In this document: piece by piece, positions 26,842-34,111 of the stretch
How positions within the stretch are numbered: the stretch's first letter is position 1
Layout: every line of letters begins with the position of its first letter
Source of the DNA: Leisingera sp. ANG1
Lineage (GTDB): Bacteria; Pseudomonadota; Alphaproteobacteria; Rhodobacterales; Rhodobacteraceae
Reading direction: 5' to 3'
DNA: 64,000 nucleotides
Assembly (NCBI RefSeq): GCF_000203975.2
Contig: NZ_AFCF02000003.1
Coordinates: 426,816-490,815, forward strand
The notes under the pieces: model-generated
The model's input: only the letters and a program-made list of their open reading frames with translations
The model's database searches: none
What the model was told of the DNA's origin: nothing
Translations under genes and position numbers: made by a program

Positions 26842-27096
26842 ATGACCGCCAGCGCCAAACGCAAGACCTCCCTTACCCTGGATGCGCAGGCGCTGGACCG
26901 CGCCAAGGCTCTCGGCATCAACGTCTCCGCAGTGGCAGAGACCGCGCTGATGCAGGCCGTTGCCGAGGCACGGCGTAAGCAGTGGCTGAAGGAAAACGCC
27001 GATGCCTTTGCCGCGCAATCCGACTGGCACGAACAGCACGGACACCCGCTGGCAGACATCATGACTGCGCCAGGGGCAACCTCGTGGAAGGACTGA
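26842..27096 (+). CDS. ccdA: CcdA-family antitoxin
   Basis: An 84-residue type II antitoxin. The N-terminus has a ribbon-helix-helix DNA-binding pattern ('RKTSLTLDAQALDRAKALGINVSAVAETAL'), and the C-terminal half ('KQWLKENADAFAAQSDWHEQHGHPLAD') has the charged helix that binds and neutralises CcdB. It begins 28 bp after an AT-rich inverted repeat and overlaps the toxin gene by 13 bp. The pair is a plasmid-stability module, in line with the replication genes 8 kb away. Confidence 0.88.
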   Translation: MTASAKRKTSLTLDAQALDRAKALGINVSAVAETALMQAVAEARRKQWLKENADAFAAQSDWHEQHGHPLADIMTAPGATSWKD

Positions 27097-27374
27097 CCCG
27101 CTTCGACGTCGCGGAATACAACGGTATCTCCATGGTCGTGATCGAAAGCGATCTGCTGCCGCCCGACCCGTCCGTCGTTGTCATCCCGTTGCTGCCAAAC
27201 TACCCGGCCGTGACGCACCTGAACCCGGAAATCACGCACAACACCCAACGCCTGATCCTGGCAACCCGGCTGATCGCAGCGGTGCGCCGCGCCAGCCTGC
27301 GCCGCACCGGCTCTGTTGCGGATCAGGGCGACCTGATCACCCGTGCGGTGGATGTGCTGATGGCGGGCGTCTAG
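27084..27374 (+). CDS. ccdB: CcdB-family toxin (gyrase poison)
   Basis: A 96-residue toxin starting at GTG 27084 inside the antitoxin gene ('VEGLTRFDVAEYNG'). 'VVVIPLLPNYPAVTHLNPEITHN' and 'RLILATRLIAAVRRASLRR' match CcdB; the C-terminal region that contacts GyrA is complete ('ITRAVDVLMAGV' instead of the classical '...WGI' ending). Known CcdB traps DNA gyrase when CcdA is lost. The longer frame from 26982 lies wholly within ccdA and is not used. It converges on the ABC exporter with a 16-bp gap. Confidence 0.85.
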   Translation: MEGLTRFDVAEYNGISMVVIESDLLPPDPSVVVIPLLPNYPAVTHLNPEITHNTQRLILATRLIAAVRRASLRRTGSVADQGDLITRAVDVLMAGV

Positions 27375-27390
27375 GCCTCCCGCCTCAGTA

Positions 27391-29229
27391 TCACACCATC
27401 TCCGCCACCCGCTCCGCCGTGCCCGCCTGACGCTGCCACAGCCCGGCATAGACTCCCTGCCGCGCCAGCAGTTCGGTGTGGCTGCCGTCCTCGGCAATCT
27501 TCCCCTCCTGCAGCACCACGATCCGGTCCATCTGCGCAATCGTCGACAGCCGGTGGGCAATCGCAATCACCGTCTTGCCCTGCATCACATCCAGCAAAGT
27601 CTTCTGGATCGCTGCCTCCACCGCACTGTCGAGCGCCGAGGTCGCCTCATCCAGGATCAGGACCGGCGCGTTCTTCAGAACCACCCGCGCAATCGCGATC
27701 CGCTGCCGCTGGCCGCCCGACAGCGCCACGCCGCGTTCCCCCACATGGGCGTCATAGCCGGTCCGCCCCGCGTGGTCGCGCAGGCCCATGATGAACTCAT
27801 GCGCCTCCGCCCGCTTGGCGGCAGCAATCATCTCTGCCTCCGTGGCACCAGGGTTGCCGTACATGATATTGGCCCGCACCGAGCGGTGGATCAGCGAAGT
27901 GTTCTGCGTCACCACCCCGATCCGGCTGCGCAGGCTCTCCTGCGTCACCCCGCGGATGTCCTGCCCGTCGATCAGAATGCGCCCGCCTTCCGGGTCGCGG
28001 AACCGCAGCAGCAGGTTGATCAGGGTCGATTTCCCCGCCCCCGACGGCCCGGCAATGCCCACCCGCTGACCCGCCGGGATGTGCAGGTCAATGCCGTTCA
28101 CCCCGCCTGACGTGTTGCCGTAATGGTGCCGCAGCCCCTCGATCCGCACTTCGGCACGGGCCACCTCCAGCGGCTTGGCTCCGGGCGCGTCCGTCACCTC
28201 ATGCACGGCTGACAAGGACCGCAGACCCTCGCGGATCACCCCCATGTTTTCAAACAACCGGATCGTCACCCACAGGATCCAGCCGCTCATCCCGTTCAGG
28301 CGGATCGTCAGGGCCGAGACCGCCGCCACCTCGCCAACGCTGACAGACCCGCGCATCCACAGCCAGATGGCAGGCGCCACCACGATCAGGATCAGCACGC
28401 CGTTGATGGCAATGCTGCCAAACGCCAGCCGCGTCATCATCCGCAGGAACCGCTGATAGCGCGTCCGCAGCCGCCGCAGCGCCGACAGCGCATAGGCCTG
28501 CTCCTGCCCGTCGCGGGCAAACAGCTTCACCGTCTCGATATTGCCATAGGCATCGACAATCCGCCCGGTCGCGGCAGAGCGCGCATCGGACCATTTCTCA
28601 GCCGTCGCCGCCACGTTCAGCGCGGTGTGCCGCACATACAGCCCATAAAGCCCGACCCAGGCCACCAGCGGCACCGCCAGCCGCCAGTCGATCTGCGACA
28701 GCACCACCACCGCGCCGATCATATAGGTGACGGCAAACAGCACCGCCTCGAACAGCATATGCACGCTGTCCTGCACCGCAGGCCCCATCTGCATCACCCG
28801 GTTGCTCAGCCGCCCGGCAAAATCGTTCTGAAAGAACCCCGCCGACTGCCCCAAGAGATGCCGGTGCGCCTGCCAGCGCACCTGTTCCTGCAGGTTCGAT
28901 GACAGCGTCTGCTCCAGCAAGAGGTGATTGAGCCCCACCAGCGACGGCCGCACGACCAGCACACAGAACAGCGCCAGCAGCATCTCGGTGCCATGCGCGT
29001 CCCAGAACGCGCCCGCGCCGGTCTCCGCCATCAGATCGACCACCCGGCCGGAATAGAAGATCAGCCCGCTCTCCATCAGCGCGGTCAAAACGCCGGTGGC
29101 AAACATCAGCGGCAGCCATTTTCGGTAGGGCCCCAGCTGCTGCGCCAGATAGGCCCTTAAATTGGCCCGCGGCGGCGCCTGATGGGCCGGCGCAAAGGGA
29201 TCGACAAGGTTTTCAAAAGCCCGGAACAT
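27391..29229 (-). CDS. ABC transporter, fused permease and ATP-binding domains (exporter type)
   Basis: A 612-residue half-transporter that acts as a dimer. The membrane domain (about residues 40-330) has six helices; the ATPase domain follows with Walker A 'GPSGAGKST' (about 394-402), signature 'ALSGGQRQRIAIARV', Walker B 'APVLILDEATSALDS' and switch His in 'IAIAHRLSTI'. This is the architecture of MsbA/multidrug and siderophore exporters. Lying between the asb operon and the Ton genes, and divergent from a DUF2218 gene, it is a candidate exporter for the siderophore; the sequence itself does not prove substrate. Confidence 0.9.
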   Translation of the reverse strand: MFRAFENLVDPFAPAHQAPPRANLRAYLAQQLGPYRKWLPLMFATGVLTALMESGLIFYSGRVVDLMAETGAGAFWDAHGTEMLLALFCVLVVRPSLVGLNHLLLEQTLSSNLQEQVRWQAHRHLLGQSAGFFQNDFAGRLSNRVMQMGPAVQDSVHMLFEAVLFAVTYMIGAVVVLSQIDWRLAVPLVAWVGLYGLYVRHTALNVAATAEKWSDARSAATGRIVDAYGNIETVKLFARDGQEQAYALSALRRLRTRYQRFLRMMTRLAFGSIAINGVLILIVVAPAIWLWMRGSVSVGEVAAVSALTIRLNGMSGWILWVTIRLFENMGVIREGLRSLSAVHEVTDAPGAKPLEVARAEVRIEGLRHHYGNTSGGVNGIDLHIPAGQRVGIAGPSGAGKSTLINLLLRFRDPEGGRILIDGQDIRGVTQESLRSRIGVVTQNTSLIHRSVRANIMYGNPGATEAEMIAAAKRAEAHEFIMGLRDHAGRTGYDAHVGERGVALSGGQRQRIAIARVVLKNAPVLILDEATSALDSAVEAAIQKTLLDVMQGKTVIAIAHRLSTIAQMDRIVVLQEGKIAEDGSHTELLARQGVYAGLWQRQAGTAERVAEMV

Positions 29230-29496
29230 TTTGGAGGCCTCTCAAGGATTTTCGTGGAACCGCTTGAGATGTGGGTCGCCGTATCCGCCCGCCCGAAGCC
29301 CTTAAAACATAGTCTAACAAGGGCAAGGGCGCGGATCCTGCCTGCACCGCAGCCTGGCCCTTCTACGCATCCAGGCCCCGCTTGTCAGCAGCGAAATTCA
29401 CGCCCCGGCGGCAAAATGCGCGCCAGTTTTCCGCTTGCGGCAGGCTTGCGGCGCGCTATTGTGCCGCAATCTGAGTAAAACACTAAGGATTACAAC

Positions 29497-29790
29497 ATGC
29501 TCACCGATCAGGGCCATTTTGAGACCCCGAACGCCTCCAAATACCTGCAACAGCTGTGCAAACATTTTGCGCATAAGGTGCCCGTGGACCACGACGGCAC
29601 CCGCGGCACCATCGCGCTGGGAATGGGCCCGGCCACCCTGCAGGCCACAGAAAACACCCTGACTGCCGAAGTCACTGCGCCGGATGTAGCTGACCTGGCC
29701 GAGGCGCGCGACATCATCGACCGCCACCTCGCCCGCTTCGCCTTCCGCGAGGAGTTTGAGGCCATGACCTGGCAGTCAGACGCCGCCTGA
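29497..29790 (+). CDS. DUF2218 domain protein
   Basis: A 97-residue soluble protein matching DUF2218 by its pattern: 'HFETPNASKYLQQLCKHFAHKVPV' at the start, 'GTIALGMGPATLQA' in the middle and 'ADLAEARDIIDRHLARFAFRE' at the end. No signal peptide or membrane segment is present. The function is not established; members are small and often lie beside siderophore or iron-transport genes. Here it is divergent from the ABC exporter (267-bp gap) and precedes the exbB operon. Confidence 0.8.
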   Translation: MLTDQGHFETPNASKYLQQLCKHFAHKVPVDHDGTRGTIALGMGPATLQATENTLTAEVTAPDVADLAEARDIIDRHLARFAFREEFEAMTWQSDAA

Positions 29791-29950
29791 TCCCATAATC
29801 TTGACAAAACGGGTTGGTTTTCCTACCCGTGACCCCGCGTTTCCCCCTGAGACGCTTGCAGCAAGGCATTCCCCGCTCCCTCAGGGGCCGCCCAGCCATC
29901 CCGACAATCTGACGCCGCACCCCGCGGCGCCTCTGGCTGGAGACCGGTCC

Positions 29951-30862
29951 ATGACCCTTCGTTTGCCCGCAGCCGCGGCTGCCCTTCTGCTCATGGCCCC
30001 CTTTGCCACAGCGCAGGACACGCCTGCTGCGCCGGTGCCCGCAATCAGTGCCGACGCGCCCGCCACGGCAGAAACCGCGCCAGTGCTCCCGTCTCCTGTG
30101 CCCGCAGCCCCGGAGCTGCCGTCAGACACAGAGAACCCCGCAGCAGAGGCCTCCTCTGCCCCGCAGCCCGCGGCTGAATCGCCCGCCGCCCCGCCTGAGC
30201 TGGCGCAAATCGCAACTGACGCCTCTGCCAAAGCGCTGAACTTCCTGCGTGACGGCGGCCCCTCGATCTGGGCCATCGCTGCCCTGTCTGTCATCACCCT
30301 GGCGCTGATCCTGTGGAAGATCTGGCGGCTGGCCCTGATCGGCGCCTGGTCCCGCGGCAAGGCCGCCCGCGCTGTCACCGCTTTTGAGTTCGGCAACCGC
30401 GCCGAAGCGCTGGACATCACTGCAGGGCGGCGCGGCATCCGCTCCCGCGTGGTCGTCGCCGCGCTCACCGCCACCGCCAGCCTGCCAGAGGACCGCGCCC
30501 GCGAGGAAACCGCCCGCGTCGCCAAGCTGCATCTGGCCAGCGCCGCCACCGGCCTCGGCGCGCTCGAACTCATTGCCACCATCGCCCCCCTGCTGGGCCT
30601 CCTCGGCACTGTTCTGGGCATGATCGCCGCCTTCCAGGCGCTGCAGGCCGCAGGCTCCAAGGCCGACCCGGCCCTCCTCGCCGGCGGCATCTGGGAGGCG
30701 CTGCTGACCACCGCCGCCGGCATGGCTGTGGCGATCCCCGCCTCCGCCGCGCTCACTTGGTTTGAGGCCGTGATCTCCCGCATCCGCCGCGACATTGAGG
30801 ACAACGCCACCCGCATCTTCGTCGCCGCCCCGCCCGATCCGCTGCCGCTGGCGGCTGAGTAG
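29951..30862 (+). CDS. exbB: ExbB/TolQ/MotA-family proton channel
   Basis: A 303-residue inner-membrane protein. An N-terminal signal-like segment ('LRLPAAAAALLLMAPFATA') is followed by a 60-residue Ala/Pro-rich periplasmic stretch, then three membrane helices (about residues 98-115, 200-220 and 245-265) with the MotA/TolQ/ExbB core 'IATIAPLLGLLGTVLGMIAAFQ' and 'LLTTAAGMAVAIPASAALTWF'. It forms the proton channel that energises TonB. The ATG at 29951 directly precedes the signal-like segment; a longer frame from 29801 lacks support. The extended N-terminus is known in some alphaproteobacterial ExbB proteins. Confidence 0.88.
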   Translation: MTLRLPAAAAALLLMAPFATAQDTPAAPVPAISADAPATAETAPVLPSPVPAAPELPSDTENPAAEASSAPQPAAESPAAPPELAQIATDASAKALNFLRDGGPSIWAIAALSVITLALILWKIWRLALIGAWSRGKAARAVTAFEFGNRAEALDITAGRRGIRSRVVVAALTATASLPEDRAREETARVAKLHLASAATGLGALELIATIAPLLGLLGTVLGMIAAFQALQAAGSKADPALLAGGIWEALLTTAAGMAVAIPASAALTWFEAVISRIRRDIEDNATRIFVAAPPDPLPLAAE

Positions 30863-30866
30863 CCCC

Positions 30867-31244
30867 ATGCAGCTCGCCCCCGCCCCGCGCCCCCGGCGCA
30901 AGCCCAGCCTCACGCCGATGATCGACGTGGTGTTCCTGCTCCTGGTGTTCTTCATGCTGGCCTCGCGCTTTGGCATGGACACGGTGCTGCAACTGCCGCT
31001 GGCGGGCCAGGGCGGCACCTACGACGGTCCGCCGCGCCTCATTGGCGTCGGACCCGGCAACCTGGATGTGAACGGTGTGCCAGTGGCGGACGCGAACCTC
31101 CCCCAGGCGCTGGCGCCGCTGATGAAGACACCCGCCGACATGCTGATTCTCAGGGGGCGCGACGGTGCCAGCCTGCAGCGCATCACTGACATCACCGCCC
31201 TGCTGCAGCACGCCGGTCTCAGCAACGTCGTGCTGGTGGAGTGA
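30867..31244 (+). CDS. exbD: ExbD-family biopolymer transport protein, first copy
   Basis: A 125-residue protein with a short basic cytoplasmic start, one membrane helix carrying the conserved aspartate ('SLTPMIDVVFLLLVFFMLAS') and a periplasmic domain. It couples proton flow through ExbB to TonB. The ATG at 30867 begins 4 bp after the exbB stop; an upstream extension to 30795 overlaps exbB and is not used. A second, different ExbD follows 9 bp downstream. Confidence 0.88.
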   Translation: MQLAPAPRPRRKPSLTPMIDVVFLLLVFFMLASRFGMDTVLQLPLAGQGGTYDGPPRLIGVGPGNLDVNGVPVADANLPQALAPLMKTPADMLILRGRDGASLQRITDITALLQHAGLSNVVLVE

Positions 31245-31253
31245 GGGAAAACC

Positions 31254-31637
31254 ATGGACCTGAGCGATCCCCCTAAACGCCCCCGCGCCGAATCCATCGT
31301 GCCGATGATCAACGTGGTGTTCCTGCTCTTGATCTTCTTCCTGATGACCTCGCGCCTGGCGCAGCCTGACCCATTTGATGTTACCCCGCCCGAGGCCGCC
31401 TCCGAGACCGCGCCAGAGGCCCAGCCGGTGCTCTACATCGGTGCCGGCGGCCGGATGTATTTCGACGGGGCCGAGGGCGAGGCCGCTCTCACCCGCCTCG
31501 CCGCCGCCAGTGCAGGCCATCCCAACGTGCAACTGCGCGCCGACGCACGGCTGGAGGCCAAGACCCTCGCCCGCATCCTGCGCCAGCTGGCAGAGGGAGG
31601 TCTGTCCCGCGCCGAACTGGTGGTGCACCGCCGATGA
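31254..31637 (+). CDS. exbD: ExbD-family biopolymer transport protein, second copy
   Basis: A 127-residue ExbD paralogue. The helix with its aspartate position replaced is notable: 'SIVPMINVVFLLLIFFLMTS' has Asn where the first copy has the proton-relay Asp. The periplasmic domain ends 'LARILRQLAEGGLSRAELVVHRR'. It overlaps tonB by 4 bp. Two ExbDs may assemble as a heteromer round the ExbB ring with only one contributing the titratable carboxylate; this is inference. Confidence 0.85.
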   Translation: MDLSDPPKRPRAESIVPMINVVFLLLIFFLMTSRLAQPDPFDVTPPEAASETAPEAQPVLYIGAGGRMYFDGAEGEAALTRLAAASAGHPNVQLRADARLEAKTLARILRQLAEGGLSRAELVVHRR

Positions 31638-32467
31638 AACGCGCCGCTGAATTCACTGTCTTTGCGGGCCTCGCGGGCCTCATCCACGTAGCACTCTTTG
31701 CCAGCGCGCCAGAGCAGGGCGCGCAATCCAGCGGTGCGGGCGGCGAGGCGCTGGTCTCGCTCCAGCCGGCCAGCGCCGAGGTCGCCCGCATGGCCGAGGC
31801 CTGGCAGAAGCCGCCTGAGGACCCGCAGATCGAAACCCAAAGCGCAGACCCGCTGCCCCGGGTCCAGGCCCCTGCCCTGCCGCAGTTTGATCTGGCCCAG
31901 GCGCCGCGTGCCGCGCTGCTGGCCCCGCTAACCCAGCCCGCTGCGGCCCAACCGGTACAGGCGGACACCACGCCACCGCCGCCGCCAAAGCCGCGCAAAC
32001 CAGCGCCAAAGCCGGAGCCGCAGGCCAAGCTGGACCCTGAGCCGCAGCAGAAACCCGCCCCCAAGGCAAACTCCAACAGGAATTCTGCTGGCCAGCAGGC
32101 CCAGCGGGCGGCGGGATCTGGCGGCGGCGCCGAGGCGGGCCAATCCGGCGGTGCCCGGACCGCCACTGCCAACCCGGGCCGCGAAGCCAAGCTTCGCAAC
32201 GTCTGGGGCAACAAGATCCGCGCCCGCATCGAACGGCGCAAACGCTACCCCTCCGGCGCCAAGGGCCAGGCCCAGGTGGTGCTGCGCCTGACAGTTGCCC
32301 GCGATGGCCGCCTGCTGGACCACCGCGTCGCCAGATCGTCAGGGATAGCCGCGTTTGATCAGGCAGCCCTGGCCGCCGTTGCCCGCGCCGGAAACTTCCC
32401 GCCCGCGCCGAAAAAACTGCAGGCCAGCCAGATCCGCCTCAGCCTGCCCATCAGTTTCACCAAATAG
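31634..32467 (+). CDS. tonB: TonB-family energy transducer
   Basis: A 277-residue protein with an N-terminal membrane anchor ('FTVFAGLAGLIHVALFAS'), a long periplasmic spacer rich in Pro/Lys ('PPPPPKPRKPAPKPEPQAK') and a C-terminal TonB domain ('IERRKRYPSGAKGQAQVVLRLTVARDG' to 'IRLSLPISF'). It reaches across the periplasm to the TonB box of receptors. Last gene of a dedicated exbB-exbD-exbD-tonB operon inside the iron island, it most likely serves the TonB-dependent receptor encoded upstream. Confidence 0.9.
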   Translation: MKRAAEFTVFAGLAGLIHVALFASAPEQGAQSSGAGGEALVSLQPASAEVARMAEAWQKPPEDPQIETQSADPLPRVQAPALPQFDLAQAPRAALLAPLTQPAAAQPVQADTTPPPPPKPRKPAPKPEPQAKLDPEPQQKPAPKANSNRNSAGQQAQRAAGSGGGAEAGQSGGARTATANPGREAKLRNVWGNKIRARIERRKRYPSGAKGQAQVVLRLTVARDGRLLDHRVARSSGIAAFDQAALAAVARAGNFPPAPKKLQASQIRLSLPISFTK

Positions 32468-32504
32468 AACCGCTGCCTGAGCGCGCGCCCTGACGCAGGC
32501 CCGC

Positions 32505-33572
32505 TCAAGCCCCGGCGTTCAAGGCAGCCCGCCAGACACGGAACCGGCCCTGCCCCGTTACCTCCTGCACCAGGTTCTGCGCTTCGAACCAGGCAATGTT
32601 GCGCTGCACCGCCGCGCGGCTGACGCCGGTCAGCTCTTCGGCCAGCGGCGCCGTCACCATCGGCCAGCTGCGGAACACTTCAATCAGCCGCGGCGGGGTG
32701 CGGCCCGACAGCGGCTTGATGCAGCGGCGGGCATCGCTTTCCCACCGGTCGAGCTGATCCAGATGCCGCATCGCGCGGAGGATCCCCTGGTCCACCGCCT
32801 GCAGCCAGCGCTGCAGGCGCTCCTGCGGCGCCCCGCCGCCGCGCAGCCCCCCTGCCCCGCTCATCAGCAGCGGCGCAAACAGGGCGCCGTCCTGCCCCTC
32901 GCCCGCCGACATGCGCGCAGCGATCACCGCGCCCTCCAGAACATCGCCCTCAGGTCCGATCCCGGCCATCGGCCAGAGGTGAAAGGCAAAACACGAACGG
33001 ACAATCGGATGCAGGGACGAGGCCGCTTTCATAATCGCATTCCAACCTGCGATCCTGCCGGTCAGGGGGTCGTCCCCGCGGGCCTCGTGACGGCCCAGGA
33101 ACCCGGCAATATCCGCCCCTGGCCCAGGACCGCCCGACAGCCGCCGCAACGCCCAGGCGGTGTGCTGCAGCGCCGCGGTGTCCTCCCCGGCAGCGCTGAT
33201 CCGCATCGCCTGCCACAGCCCCAGCCGGTCGGCAGAGATCCGGTCGCCGGACAGCCAGCTCAGCTCTGACGCTTCTGTCAGGGCCAGCCGGTGCCGCCAT
33301 CCCTCCGGGCCGCGCCGCAGCCGCTCATCCAGCGCGCCGAACCGCACTGCCGCCTGCGCCAGATGCAGCGCCTCCGCAGCCTGCGCCTGTTCCCAGCCGG
33401 CAATCTGCGCCCGCTCATCCGGGTCGCTGCGCGGCAGCGGCGGCAGGAAATCCACCTCCTCCTCCGGCGGTCCGGGCAGGAACCACAGGTCCTCCTCCCC
33501 GGTTTCACCGTCGAATGGGCTGTCAGCGGCCGCCCCGGCAGCGCCTTTGGTTTCAGAAGGGTTCGGTTTCAT
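32505..33572 (-). CDS. RHE_PE00001/DUF1612-type protein with C-terminal HTH
   Basis: A 355-residue protein. Residues about 65-170 contain a 'LDERLRRGPEGWRHRLALTEASELSWLSGDRISADRL' block typical of the DUF1612/RHE_PE00001 family, also seen with Fic-like N-terminal patterns; the last 60 residues form a helix-turn-helix ('TAPLAEELTGVSRAAVQRNIAWFEAQNLV'). Such genes commonly sit beside replication and partition loci on alphaproteobacterial plasmids. Function is unknown; a DNA-binding regulator is likely. The N-terminal 50 residues are acidic and low complexity. It lies next to the parS-like cluster. Confidence 0.75.
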   Translation of the reverse strand: MKPNPSETKGAAGAAADSPFDGETGEEDLWFLPGPPEEEVDFLPPLPRSDPDERAQIAGWEQAQAAEALHLAQAAVRFGALDERLRRGPEGWRHRLALTEASELSWLSGDRISADRLGLWQAMRISAAGEDTAALQHTAWALRRLSGGPGPGADIAGFLGRHEARGDDPLTGRIAGWNAIMKAASSLHPIVRSCFAFHLWPMAGIGPEGDVLEGAVIAARMSAGEGQDGALFAPLLMSGAGGLRGGGAPQERLQRWLQAVDQGILRAMRHLDQLDRWESDARRCIKPLSGRTPPRLIEVFRSWPMVTAPLAEELTGVSRAAVQRNIAWFEAQNLVQEVTGQGRFRVWRAALNAGA

Positions 33573-33783
33573 AAATGCAAAATATGATGATTTTGCACAT
33601 TACCCAAGGATTTTGTTTTTCCGTTGAAAACCACCCGATCCCCCTTGCCGCACCGAAGCGCACTGCGAAGCAAGAGACAGCCGCAAACGAGACCTCGAAC
33701 AGGCAACGCCCGAAGGTCCATTTCATGGCAGCAGCGGTCCGGGTCATCCCATCTCCCCGGCAAGGCTCGCGCTTCAGTCCGGA

Positions 33784-33800
33784 GGTTTCGCAGCGAAACC
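33784..33800. promoter_or_regulatory. parS-like palindrome, copy 1
   Basis: GGTTTCGCAGCGAAACC is a perfect palindrome with one central base (8+1+8). The symmetry extends two more bases on each side here. It is the first of four copies in 310 bp between the DUF1612 gene and parB. Confidence 0.7.
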
Positions 33801-33887
33801 TCTGCGCCGCCAAGGCTAAGGTTGAGGCTGCCCGGGAACCGCTGGCGGCCGGGCAAAATGAATCAGTAGCCTCTCCTGCCCCCGGAA

Positions 33888-33904
33888 GGTTTCGCTGCGA
33901 AACC
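33888..33904. promoter_or_regulatory. parS-like palindrome, copy 2
   Basis: GGTTTCGCTGCGAAACC, identical to copy 1 except for the central base (T for A). Centre lies 104 bp from copy 1. Predicted ParB-binding site from repetition, symmetry and position next to parB. Confidence 0.7.
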
Positions 33905-33998
33905 TGCGCAAAAGCCGATCCAGCCGACGCGCCTGAAACCGGAAATGACCTGAACAACCGCCGAGTTTTCCCCCTGCCCTGCGCGCTCCTCCAGAAAG

Positions 33999-34015
33999 GG
34001 TTTCGCTGCGAAACC
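33999..34015. promoter_or_regulatory. parS-like palindrome, copy 3
   Basis: GGTTTCGCTGCGAAACC, identical to copy 2. Centre lies 111 bp from copy 2. The sequence between copies is unrelated, so the palindromes were conserved singly rather than duplicated as a longer unit. Confidence 0.7.
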
Positions 34016-34051
34016 TCCGGGACAGGTGCCGGAATGACCGGGCCGGCAAAG

Positions 34052-34080
34052 AAAAACCCCGGCCCATCGGGCCGGGGTTT
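34052..34080 (-). terminator. Intrinsic terminator of the parAB operon
   Basis: A 12-bp perfect stem (AAACCCCGGCCC at 34054-34065 against 34069-34080, 3-nt loop) lies 31 bp after the parB stop. On the minus strand the stem runs into a TTTTTC tract, the form of a rho-independent terminator for parA-parB. Its parB-proximal edge overlaps the fourth parS-like palindrome. Confidence 0.7.
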
Positions 34081-34092
34081 CGCTGCGAAACC
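34076..34092. promoter_or_regulatory. parS-like palindrome, copy 4, overlapping the parB terminator
   Basis: GGTTTCGCTGCGAAACC, identical to copies 2 and 3, 77 bp beyond copy 3 and only 20 bp from the parB stop codon. The first five bases double as part of the terminator stem. Confidence 0.7.
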
Positions 34093-34111
34093 TGTCTTGG
34101 GGGCCGGCTTG

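Noticed and set aside
33784..34092. CRISPR array
   Set aside because: Repeats are perfect short palindromes, unevenly spaced (104, 111 and 77 bp) with long spacers, and no cas genes adjoin. A partition site fits better.
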